This document shows positions 8,701-15,891 of a DNA stretch of 64,000 nt, one piece after another (the stretch's first letter is position 1; each line of letters opens with the position of its first letter). Under the pieces are notes generated by a model. The model saw only the letters and a list, made by a program, of their open reading frames with translations, had not been told where the DNA came from and made no database searches. A program made the position numbers and the translations under genes. Source of the stretch: GCA-2686265 sp036010965 (lineage in GTDB: Bacteria > Planctomycetota > UBA1135 > GCA-002686595); assembly GCA_036010965.1 (NCBI GenBank), contig DASCMO010000010.1, positions 43,774 to 107,773 on the forward strand, in the 5' to 3' direction.

Positions 8701-10808
8701 GTGGGATGCCCGTACCCCAGAACGATGGGGATGGCGAAGGGGACGGCGACACGGTCGGCGGCGGCATTGCGCGCGCCTTCATCACCAACTGGTTGGCCAC
8801 CATCAATGGCCAGCCCGCCCTCGAGTTCCTGAACTACCGGCCCTTCGTCTTCCCGATCTCCGTGCCGGTGGCGGGGGCCAGCGACCTGACCTTCCTCGCT
8901 CCCACGATCGAGGTCCCCCAGTTCGCCCAGATCACGCGCACCGACCAGGGCGAGCTGAGCGAGTGGATCTGCTACGACTGGTTCGACACCTCGCGCCGCC
9001 AGCTGGCGCGCGTGGGAACCCTGGGCGCCGCCTACTCGGTGCTGACCTCCGACCTCAACTGGCGCGAGTTCGACGAGGAGCCGATCTTTCCCGGTCCTTC
9101 CGGTCCCGAGCCGCCTCCGGGCCCCTGGCCGCCGCCCGCCCCCACGCCGCCGGCGCCCCCCAGCGAGCCGCCCAGCGCTTTCGCCGCGCCGGCCCTCGGC
9201 TCCCAGTGGCAGCCCATCCTGGGCGAGGCCGAGGATCTCGAACTGCCGGTCACGCGTGCTGTGCGCGAGATCATGATGCACCGCGGCGTGTTCGGGACCT
9301 TCTCGCACGCGCATCCGGCGGGAGTGGAGATCCACCCGGTCTGGCTCGTGTCCAATCGCGGCGTGGACGGCGGCCGGCCCGGGAAGGGCGACCACGCGTT
9401 CCTGATGGGGGCCTCTCCCGATCACATCGGCTGGCCCGTGCGCGTCCATCGCAGCCACCTGCCGAGCAATGAAGTCATCGTCCACGACTTCGTCCAAGAA
9501 GACCCGGCCATGCCGGTGGCGGCGCCGGGGGACTTCGGTCCGATCCCCAATGTCGGCAACAGCGGCCGCGTGCATGTGGCGCTCGACACGCCGGTACCCG
9601 AGCCGATGGTGGCGGGAACCTTGGCGGGCCAGACGGACATCTTTGACACGCGCCTGATCACGCGCCTCATGCTCTACCCATCGGGCGAGCGTCCGCGCCT
9701 GACGACCAGCGTCGCTGTCGGGGGCGGCTTCCGGACGGATGTGGGCGCGATTCCCTCGTGCGTCGTCGACGAGGTCGTCTTCGGCCACACCAACTTCGGC
9801 ATGAGCGTCCCGCTCCCGAATCTCGAGCAGATCCAGGGCGGCCAGCTCCTGCTGCGCACCGAGTTCGGCGAACAGTCGCAGCTGATCGAGGTCCGCGCCC
9901 GCGCCATGAGGATTCCCGTGGGACAGATCGGAGCGCCCTACGACTTCCTGAACGAACTGGAGGAGGACGCCGGGCTCCTGCGCATCGGCGACGAGATCAT
10001 CGCCTTCGACGACTGGGACGCGAGCAATGGGACCATCACCATCGCCCCCGACGGGCGCGGGATGCTCGGGACCCAGCCCCAGCCGCACGCGGTCGGCGAG
10101 AACCTGAACTTCCTCGAGGGCATCACCGTGACCGCCCTGGCCCAGGGCATTGGCGCGGGGGACGCCGAGATCGGCGTCAAGGACCTGGCGGAGTTCCCCC
10201 TGGAAGGCACGGTGCTGATCGGGCGCGAGCTGATCCACTACACCCGTCACCGCAGCGGGACGCTCGAGATGCCGCGCTCCTCCTCGCGCCCGGGTATGCG
10301 CGACGAGCGCGGGGACGGGATCTTCCGCGGCCGCTTTGGGACGACGCCCGAGGGCGCCGCTGCCGGCCAGGCGGTCGTGCTCTTTCCGTTCCGCTACTGG
10401 GATCGCTGGGCCGAGCGCGCCGACGCCCCCGAGCTCAGCTACTTCGGCTTCGAACTCTCCCAGCCCGCAGCCTTCTGGCGCTCGTTCTTCTGGATCGACG
10501 AGGAGCCCGCCCACGGCGCGTGCAATTTGGCGATGCTCGTGCGCACCGACCCGAACACGCCCTGGGACGAGGAGCCCCTCGGCTTCAACGGGCTCACCCT
10601 CATGCGCGGCGGTACGGAGGACGGCGGACCGATCCCCCTTGGCCGCCAGTCCGATCGCGTCGAGTGGCGGGCGTTCGTCGAGTACCAACCGGGGGCCTTC
10701 AATCTCGAGAGCGGCCTCTCCCACGCCTGGAAGACCACGCCGCACCTGAAGCAATTCGGCGCCTTCTACCTGGCGCCCGGCATGACCTTGCGGAGCGTGA
10801 CCCGATGA
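5733..10808 (+). CDS. gspK: Giant GspK-like pseudopilin with helix-hairpin-helix and LamG-like domains
   Basis: I place the start at ATG 5733, overlapping the previous stop as TGATG and leading directly into the prepilin-like helix GFALITVILVLAALLVLC. The conserved glutamate is replaced by threonine, as is usual for GspK. Two short helix-hairpin-helix-like motifs follow: IDLDSAPPQVLANMIG near residue 113 and PVNLNTAAPDVLEVLF near residue 354, both typical of GspK. The protein is 1691 residues instead of about 330. Extra material includes a LamG-like domain at about 646-752 (FSAWIQP to MFIDGTTHG), a proline-rich linker near 1119-1150 and a long beta-rich C-terminus. Short repeats of the type GDExIxY...RGxxGT occur near residues 162, 786, 1415 and 1494. 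The likely role is a very large tip subunit of the pseudopilus. Confidence 0.75.
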   Translation: MHGVSHRGRQGFALITVILVLAALLVLCTPFLMTARNADRSSSQQFDRRQAEVALDAAVVHARSLLERTHFSMDESAWADSLDEIAVTNEFAEGFLDASDARGLMWDLEVGDIAGRIDLDSAPPQVLANMIGSTSRVVRPMTGDDKEIPVASVSGFEDSGFVWVQGELIHYGRIEGNTLTDLERGLGVMEDSDGNVLPGPRPPGNHGVGASLFDQRAFALAAWRMYEGDVRGFGSQERLKEADELVLTEGGLGRDATRRILELGTVHGGVRAGDRWQRAARVTSGSRAGLTGTVRVDSARWFNEGSTVLITDGATLELALVQSVSNGGGVYLDRALTNNFTAYDAVMFVQARRPVNLNTAAPDVLEVLFSNLQLRGRNSRITGREARALAGAVVASRPFQSMEDFMRRLVLPAAGIEKLPPSAMPAPESLAAGGTIIGPYDALALYTNGLNANDATLVFSTMPFSFATRDTYALDLRSTVNALSGVERFSLAREQVELVVPQTELMHLAARQVDFDEALRLHRKAPWWQTGPKPTSRYSTGGAQPPSRVWSHLGTHAGRAFLPGVTAPVVSDSAEGPVPEHVFASDEPDGWAQLWAARTDEMGQRKGRVLHFDHETRRLEGRYLPDETVQRSTTSNLVQWSPSGGLMRAMNFSAWIQPRALDGGFLLDVGSSSAESDRLSLLIEGEDLVLRVLDGGGDHLQSAFPERAELRFALAPGEGPGLPLDTWTHVNIDVRGTRPSQMSMFIDGTTHGVRTPGLTRLSGSVGADASVLPVDSTEGFMPQGVARVGDELVEYVLDAGALVCTYLEAGALAGFGGRNARVRWTGTEPPLPDNIDVSDMNHASGTTVEQYGYSLPIASDVPTGMATLEQELGAFRVGVAIGVENGSTTLGDPISIQGAFGPLFLGYGMGGAESPVTGLFLAPAEDPDGGGDAAQVMRAFSPNGGLAAIVQVRVGQGSMEGEMIGGVEVFEYSGWQDNVLRIATRGDGVSGMPVPQNDGDGEGDGDTVGGGIARAFITNWLATINGQPALEFLNYRPFVFPISVPVAGASDLTFLAPTIEVPQFAQITRTDQGELSEWICYDWFDTSRRQLARVGTLGAAYSVLTSDLNWREFDEEPIFPGPSGPEPPPGPWPPPAPTPPAPPSEPPSAFAAPALGSQWQPILGEAEDLELPVTRAVREIMMHRGVFGTFSHAHPAGVEIHPVWLVSNRGVDGGRPGKGDHAFLMGASPDHIGWPVRVHRSHLPSNEVIVHDFVQEDPAMPVAAPGDFGPIPNVGNSGRVHVALDTPVPEPMVAGTLAGQTDIFDTRLITRLMLYPSGERPRLTTSVAVGGGFRTDVGAIPSCVVDEVVFGHTNFGMSVPLPNLEQIQGGQLLLRTEFGEQSQLIEVRARAMRIPVGQIGAPYDFLNELEEDAGLLRIGDEIIAFDDWDASNGTITIAPDGRGMLGTQPQPHAVGENLNFLEGITVTALAQGIGAGDAEIGVKDLAEFPLEGTVLIGRELIHYTRHRSGTLEMPRSSSRPGMRDERGDGIFRGRFGTTPEGAAAGQAVVLFPFRYWDRWAERADAPELSYFGFELSQPAAFWRSFFWIDEEPAHGACNLAMLVRTDPNTPWDEEPLGFNGLTLMRGGTEDGGPIPLGRQSDRVEWRAFVEYQPGAFNLESGLSHAWKTTPHLKQFGAFYLAPGMTLRSVTR

Positions 10809-11890
10809 AGGCGCGCGACACACACCCGCGACGCCGGGAGTGCGCAGGCCTGACTCTCGTGGAGCTGGTGCTCGCGACAGGGCTGTTGACCGTGCTGATG
10901 ATCGCCGTCTTTTCCCTGCTCGACGGATCCCTCGATCTGTGGCGCAGGGCCGAGATGCGCCGCAACCTGAGTGAGCACGCCGGCGGCTTCCTGGAGCTGC
11001 TGGCGACGGATCTGCGCTCGCTCGAGCCGGGCGCGAGAGGCGACATGCTCGTGGAATGGGTGCGCTTTGACGCCGACGGCGACGGCCTGGCCGAGACCGG
11101 CTGGCCGCGGCTGCGGCTCGTGCGCCAGGCCTCGGCGGCGGAGGTGGCGCGCCTGACCGCCGGAGACGAGGAGCCGTTCACGGGCCCCGCAACCCTCGAG
11201 GTCTGCTGGGCCTTCACGCCGGCTGCGGGCGGAGTGGACGCGCGGGCCGAGGGCATCGCCTGGCGCGGCGCGCACCTGGCCCTCGACGCGTCGAGGCGCA
11301 CCTTCTTCGATCCGGGGTTCTTCAACGCCACCACCCACGAACCGGACGCGGGCGAACTGGAGGACGTGACCGGCGGCCTCTTGTGGGTGGGCCTGCGGTT
11401 TGCGACCCAGACCTCGATCGTTCACGACGGTTGGGACGTCGGCGACCGACTGGAGCATGCGGCCACTTCCTGGGACGGGTGGAACCGCGAGCGCCCCGAC
11501 ACGAGCGTGCACCCGTTCAACGAGCCCGGGGCCGGGATGCCGGAAGTGGACGAGCACCCGCTGCTCCCGCGCCGCGTGCGGATCGAGATCGAGCTGGAGC
11601 GCGCCGTGGACCGCAAGGCGCGCACGCGCTTGACGGTCCACCTGGCCGCCTCGGACAGCACCTTCACTGTGGATGACCCCACGCGCATCCCGCGCGGCGA
11701 TGACGCACACGTCAACCTGGACGGGGAGTGGATGCGGGTCACGAATGTCAGCGGAAGGCGCGTGACGGTGCGCCGTGCGCAGCGCGGGAGCGAGCCGGTT
11801 TCCCACGAGCCCGGAGCCATGGTCCACTGGGGGGCGAGGGTCGTTCGGGAGGTTCCGATCACCCTCTACCGTGAGGACTGGAACCTGTGA
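10805..11890 (+). CDS. gspJ: Minor pseudopilin GspJ-like
   Basis: ATG 10805 overlaps the gspK stop as ATGA. The open frame runs much further upstream, but the prepilin leader fixes the start: G15 is followed by LTLVELVLATGLLTVLMIAV, with glutamate at mature position 5 (E20). The helix leads into SLLDGSLDLWRRAEMRRNL and a segment rich in LATDLRSLEPG, as in GspJ. The product is 361 residues, longer than the usual about 200. Near residues 302-345 it carries the module GEWMRVTNVSGRRVTVRRAQ, followed by RGSEPVSHEPGAMV, also seen in several copies in the neighbouring GspK. It probably forms the pseudopilus tip complex with GspK and GspI. Confidence 0.75.
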   Translation: MKARDTHPRRRECAGLTLVELVLATGLLTVLMIAVFSLLDGSLDLWRRAEMRRNLSEHAGGFLELLATDLRSLEPGARGDMLVEWVRFDADGDGLAETGWPRLRLVRQASAAEVARLTAGDEEPFTGPATLEVCWAFTPAAGGVDARAEGIAWRGAHLALDASRRTFFDPGFFNATTHEPDAGELEDVTGGLLWVGLRFATQTSIVHDGWDVGDRLEHAATSWDGWNRERPDTSVHPFNEPGAGMPEVDEHPLLPRRVRIEIELERAVDRKARTRLTVHLAASDSTFTVDDPTRIPRGDDAHVNLDGEWMRVTNVSGRRVTVRRAQRGSEPVSHEPGAMVHWGARVVREVPITLYREDWNL

Positions 11891-12399
11891 CGAGCACACG
11901 ATCAGTCAGGCAGCGCTCGTCCGAGCCGGGCGCCCGCGACGGCTTCACCATCGTCGAGGTGGTGCTGGCCATGGCGATCCTGCTCCTGGGGGCGACGGCC
12001 ATCCTGGGCATGCTGACCTTTGGCGCGGCCCTGACGCGCAGCGCCCAGCTGCGCGCGGCCGCCGCCTCGGCGGTGAGCGCCGTGGAAGCGGACCTCGAGC
12101 AGGTGCTCTTCCCCTTCGAGGACGGGCGAGTGGGGGAACCGGTCAAGATCACCGATCGCCCGGTCCCCGACACGCCGGGCGTGGTCTACTCGGCCAAGGC
12201 CAGCCAGAACCCCGACAATCCGCGCGAATACCGCGTGGACGTGTCGTTCAGCTGGAACAGCGCCGGGGTGCAGCGATCGCGCTCCTACACCACCCTGCGC
12301 ATGCGCGAGCTATCCTTCGGTGAGCGCCTGCGGCGCGAGTTCGTCGAGAAGACCGGGGGATTCCAGAAAACGACCGCCCCGCTGGCGGTAGAAGACTGA
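11887..12399 (+). CDS. Minor pseudopilin, GspI-like
   Basis: This 170-residue protein starts at GTG 11887, overlapping the gspJ stop (GTGA). The prepilin leader ends at G19 and is followed by FTIVEVVLAMAILLLGATAI, with glutamate at mature position 5 (E24). The head is short and beta-rich (RVDVSFSWNSAGVQRSRSY). Size, helix and position next to gspJ and gspK fit GspI, the subunit that nucleates the pseudopilus tip. PilV-like minor pilins look similar, so the exact letter is by context. Its TGA overlaps the next ATG by one base. Confidence 0.65.
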   Translation: MTSTRSVRQRSSEPGARDGFTIVEVVLAMAILLLGATAILGMLTFGAALTRSAQLRAAAASAVSAVEADLEQVLFPFEDGRVGEPVKITDRPVPDTPGVVYSAKASQNPDNPREYRVDVSFSWNSAGVQRSRSYTTLRMRELSFGERLRREFVEKTGGFQKTTAPLAVED

Positions 12400-13955
12400 T
12401 GACCATGATGAACAAGCTGATCCTCCCGCTGGCCCTCACCTGGGCGCCCCTCGCCGCGGCGACCGCCGCCCTCCAGGACGGGCTTCCGGACGGGGGAGCG
12501 TCCCTCGACCTGCTCTCCCCGGCGGTGCCCGACGCCCCGCTCTCGATGGTGCGCTTCCGCGACGGCTCGATCCAGTGGGGCCGTATCCTCGAGCACACTG
12601 CGGAGGAGGTGAGCTTCGAGCGCATCGACACGGGCGGGCTGGTGCGCGCGCCCTGGGGACTGCTGGACCCGATCCAGGAGAACGAGTTGCGCATGCGCTT
12701 CGGTTACATCGAGGTCGAGGGCGAAGAGGTCATGATGACCGCCCAGATGCTGGTACTCGTGGACGGCAGCGAGGTGGTGGGCAAGATCCTCGGCTACACC
12801 GAGAACGAGATCATCGTCAAGGACCGCAGCGGCACGCGCTACGTCTCCAAGGGGCTGGTGCGAGACACGCGCGACGGGGTGCGGGTCTCGGCGCTCGAGC
12901 TCTACACGAAGGAGGAGCTCTACAGCCTGGAACTCGTCGCCATCGAACCCGAGGACAGCCAGGCGCACTTTGACCTGGCCGAGTACTGCGAGCGCATCCT
13001 GGCCTTCTCGCACGCCCTCGAGCACTACATCGCTGCCCAGGCTCTCGATGCCGCGTTCATGGATTCGGAGCTGGAATTGATCATCGCCCGCGTCGAGGTC
13101 AAGGTGGGCCAGGAGGAGCAGCTCGACTTCCTCGCGGCGGTCGATCTCCTCAAGCGGCGCAAGAAGTACGACGAGGCCCTGGTGGAGCTCGAGGTCTTCG
13201 ACGGGCTCTTCGAGGATTCACCCCTGCGGGTGGACCGGCTCAAGCTTTCAGATCGAATCGAGAAGGCGCGCGACAAGCACGTGCGCGAGGAGGTCAGGCG
13301 TCGCTGGTACCTGGCCATCGAGCGCCTGGCGGGCGTGGCGGCCCGCAATAAGGGCTACGAGGCGACCCTCGGCTACCTGGACGAGACCATGAGCGAGGAG
13401 ATCCTGGCCTACGTCCATGGGAACGCCACCAGACTCTGGGCCGAGGTGGAGTCGGACCAGGTGCGCCAGATGTGGCTCGAGCGCAAGCCCGGTCGCTGGC
13501 GCCCGGCCTCCTATGGGCTCGCCACCTGGCTCCTGGGCGAGGACGAGGCCTTGGCCGGCGGCCCGGTGCAGACCGTCGCCGCGCCGAAGAGTGAGCGCGA
13601 CCAGGAGCGTGCGGCGCTCGAGGAGCGCATCTCGCGCTTCCTCCGCAACCAGGAGATGGCCAAGGCGGCGCGCGGTAGCGAGGACGACGAGGAGGACGTC
13701 GAGGCCTTCTGGGCGCGCCTCTCCTACGCCGCGCGCAAGAACTGGATCGTGGCCTACTACGCGGAGCACTCCGGCGAAGTCGAGTTGCGCGAGAAGCCCG
13801 AGCTTCACAACTGCCGCGAGTGCGGTGGGACCGGGACGCGCGAGGTGCTCTACACCGGCAGTGCGCGCACCGGCGGCCCCCCCTCGGGCTTGCGCCTCGT
13901 GGCCTGCGAGGCCTGCAGGGGGATCGGTCGGACGCGCCGCATCCGATACCGCTAG
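12399..13955 (+). CDS. Exported helical protein with C-terminal DnaJ-type Cys motif
   Basis: The 518-residue product has an N-terminal signal peptide (about residues 1-25, NKLILPLALTWAPLAAATAA). It then has a small beta-rich part repeating the phrase VRFRDGSIQWG / VLVDGSEVVG, and a long helical middle with TPR-like segments (residues about 190-480). The last 50 residues hold two Cys pairs, CRECGGTG and CEACRGIG. This is the CxxCxGxG pattern of the DnaJ zinc domain, here only two copies rather than four. It is the last gene of the secretion operon (ATG overlaps the gspI-like stop), so a role in the apparatus or in handling its substrate is likely. I do not recognise the family. About 15 nt downstream is a small hairpin (13971-13986) without a T-run. 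Confidence 0.5.
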   Translation: MTMMNKLILPLALTWAPLAAATAALQDGLPDGGASLDLLSPAVPDAPLSMVRFRDGSIQWGRILEHTAEEVSFERIDTGGLVRAPWGLLDPIQENELRMRFGYIEVEGEEVMMTAQMLVLVDGSEVVGKILGYTENEIIVKDRSGTRYVSKGLVRDTRDGVRVSALELYTKEELYSLELVAIEPEDSQAHFDLAEYCERILAFSHALEHYIAAQALDAAFMDSELELIIARVEVKVGQEEQLDFLAAVDLLKRRKKYDEALVELEVFDGLFEDSPLRVDRLKLSDRIEKARDKHVREEVRRRWYLAIERLAGVAARNKGYEATLGYLDETMSEEILAYVHGNATRLWAEVESDQVRQMWLERKPGRWRPASYGLATWLLGEDEALAGGPVQTVAAPKSERDQERAALEERISRFLRNQEMAKAARGSEDDEEDVEAFWARLSYAARKNWIVAYYAEHSGEVELREKPELHNCRECGGTGTREVLYTGSARTGGPPSGLRLVACEACRGIGRTRRIRYR

Positions 13956-14054
13956 CCCGTCAGACGAATCGCCTGCGTTTTCAGGCAGCGAGGCGGCGTG
14001 GATTCGATCGTTCCGCCATCCAGAGCATCCCTTCAACAGACTCCTGACGATTCG

Positions 14055-15008
14055 TTGCACAACGCCCACCGACACGCCCGTCTCGCGCTGCTCCCGCTCC
14101 TGATCCTCGGAGCTTGCAGCGCGACCTCGAATCCCTCCGGCAGCGCCCCGCAGGAGCCGCGGGTCATCGAACCCAGCGCCCAGGCGACGCAGGCCGCGGC
14201 GGACGCGGCCGATCCGCCGGTGGCTTTGGTGGACGGTTCCCCGATCGCCACGAGTGAGCTCCTGGGGGCCTGGATGCACTCCAATCCCTCGGAGGTGCGC
14301 GGTTTCCTCGACGGACTGGTCGCTGCCCGGGCGGTGGAGATCGAGGCCCGTCGCCTGGGCGTCCAGCTCGCGCCCGAGCGCGTCGAACAGGCCCAGGCCC
14401 AGGCCCTCGCGCGCCTCGGCCAGGATGTGGCCGAGCGCTACGGCGACGTCACCCTCGACGAGTGGATCTCCGTCGGCCAGGGCCTCCAACCCGCGGCCTA
14501 TCGCAGCCGCGTGCGGCGGGAGGTCGTGCGCGGCCTGCTCGCCGAGCGCGTGGTGCGCGCTTTTGTCCTGGGCTCGGAGCACGCCCTCGTGCGCATGGCG
14601 GTGACCGAGACGCGCGCGGGAGCCAATCAGATCCGCAGCGCCGTGGAGGCGGGAGCCTCCTTCGAGGAGGCGGCCAGCGGACTGAACATTGCTTCGACCG
14701 CGGCCTTCGGCGGCGTCTCGCCGGTCGTGCGCGCTCGCACTCCTCTCTCGCGCATGGCCTTCACGACCGAGGTCGGCGCCCTGGCCGGACCCTTCGAGGA
14801 GCAGGGCCGCTGGATGCTGATCCGCGTCGAGGGTCGCGAGGAGGCGGACACGGGACTCTGGCCTCACCTCGGCTCCGCCGTGGAGGCGAGCCTCGGCGAG
14901 CGGCAGGTGAGCGAACCCGAGTATCTGCAGTGGACGGCCGAGATGGCTCGCCGCTACCCGGTCGATCTGGCTCCGTTCTTCGAGTTGATCGAGGCCGCGG
15001 ACGGTTGA
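14055..15008 (+). CDS. SurA-like peptidyl-prolyl isomerase lipoprotein
   Basis: I choose TTG 14055 as start because it gives a compact lipoprotein signal: a basic tail (HNAHRHAR), hydrophobic LALLPLLI and lipobox LGAC, with the lipidated Cys at residue 21. An in-frame GTG at 13998 would add 19 residues and make the signal too long. The body contains a SurA/trigger-factor-like helical region (about residues 50-170) and a parvulin-type rotamase domain. The latter shows FEEAASGLN, AFGGVSPVVR and GALAGPFEEQGRWMLIRVEG, which follow the family's usual motif order. It would act as a lipid-anchored chaperone for exported proteins. It stands alone between the secretion operon and scpB. Confidence 0.7.
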   Translation: MHNAHRHARLALLPLLILGACSATSNPSGSAPQEPRVIEPSAQATQAAADAADPPVALVDGSPIATSELLGAWMHSNPSEVRGFLDGLVAARAVEIEARRLGVQLAPERVEQAQAQALARLGQDVAERYGDVTLDEWISVGQGLQPAAYRSRVRREVVRGLLAERVVRAFVLGSEHALVRMAVTETRAGANQIRSAVEAGASFEEAASGLNIASTAAFGGVSPVVRARTPLSRMAFTTEVGALAGPFEEQGRWMLIRVEGREEADTGLWPHLGSAVEASLGERQVSEPEYLQWTAEMARRYPVDLAPFFELIEAADG

Positions 15009-15091
15009 GAGCGACCCGGATGGGCCTTGCATCGCGACCTCGACTCCGCGATGCTCCCGCGATGGTCGAGGAGGGCGAGACAGGCGTGGCG

Positions 15092-15796
15092 ATGTCGGAA
15101 ATCGAGGACACGGACACGGGAGCCGAGCCGCCGACCGATCGTCCGCAGCAATCGTCCCCGCAGGACCGTGAGGACGGGGGCGCAGAGTCCGAACCGGTGT
15201 CGGGGGAAGGGACCGCCGGGGAAAGCGCGGAGGAGACCCTGGCCGGGAACCAGACCGAGGAAGAGCCCGGCGAAGAGGAGCAGGAACGCCTCCTGCGCTC
15301 GGTCGCCGCGCTCGTCTTTGCGTCTCCCGAACCCCTCGGAATTGGGCGCATCGTGGGCTTGCTGGAGGATGTGCGCCCCGCCCGCGTGCGGCACGCCCTC
15401 GAGGAGCTCGGCCGACGCCTCGAGGCCTGCGGCCTGCCCCTCGAGCTGCGCCAGATCGCCGGTGGCTGGCGGCTAGTCACGGCCCCGGACTCCGATGAGG
15501 TGGTGGCCCGCCTGCAGAAGGCGCGCAAGATCGAGCGCCTCTCGCCGGCCGGCCTAGAGACCCTGGCGGTCGTCGCCTACCGCCAACCGGTCACGAAGGC
15601 CGAGGTGGAGGCCATCCGGGGCGTCCAGTGCGGGCCGATGCTGCGCGGACTGGTGGATCGAGGTCTGGCGCGGGTCGTGGGCCGCTCCGAGCAGCCCGGT
15701 CACGCCCTGGAGTACGGGACGACGCGCGCGTTCCTGGATCGCTTCGGCCTGGCCGACCTCAAGGAACTGCCCCGCGACGGGGAACTGCTGGGCTGA
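15092..15796 (+). CDS. scpB: Segregation and condensation protein B
   Basis: After a very acidic, low-complexity N-terminus (about 60 residues rich in E, G and S) the protein shows the two winged-helix domains of ScpB. Recognisable pieces are AALVFASPEPLGIGRIVGLL, GGWRLVTAPD, the core LSPAGLETLAVVAYRQPVTK and AEVEAIRGVQ, and the end YGTTRAFLDRFGLADLKELP. ScpB dimers bind ScpA and the SMC ATPase to organise and segregate the chromosome. No scpA or smc is in the window. The start is uncertain: ATG 15092 (AGG 7 nt upstream) is preferred, with ATG 15062 and ATG 15020 as alternatives in the same frame. The acidic extension is longer than in most ScpB proteins. Confidence 0.85.
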   Translation: MSEIEDTDTGAEPPTDRPQQSSPQDREDGGAESEPVSGEGTAGESAEETLAGNQTEEEPGEEEQERLLRSVAALVFASPEPLGIGRIVGLLEDVRPARVRHALEELGRRLEACGLPLELRQIAGGWRLVTAPDSDEVVARLQKARKIERLSPAGLETLAVVAYRQPVTKAEVEAIRGVQCGPMLRGLVDRGLARVVGRSEQPGHALEYGTTRAFLDRFGLADLKELPRDGELLG

Positions 15797-15821
15797 ACCC
15801 CGCCCGCCCCGTGCCTCCAGC

Positions 15822-15851
15822 TTGCTTCCCGCGCTGACGGCTCCGTACACT
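15822..15851 (+). promoter_or_regulatory. Predicted sigma70 promoter for the PpiD-like gene
   Basis: TTGCTT (15822-15827) and TACACT (15846-15851) are separated by 18 nt and lie about 40 nt before the ATG at 15892. The -10 sits in the longer string GTACACTCTGCCGT, which recurs exactly at 49556. Confidence 0.5.
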
Positions 15852-15891
15852 CTGCCGTTCCACATCCCGGGCCCGCGCGCAGAGTACCCCC

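Noticed and set aside
9758..10804. Upstream extension of the gspJ frame
   Set aside because: It is Arg-rich and overlaps gspK in another frame; the prepilin leader fixes the start at 10805.
7728..10823. 1031-codon open frame on the minus strand inside gspK
   Set aside because: Antisense to a frame with clear prepilin, hairpin and LamG features; its own translation shows no family features.
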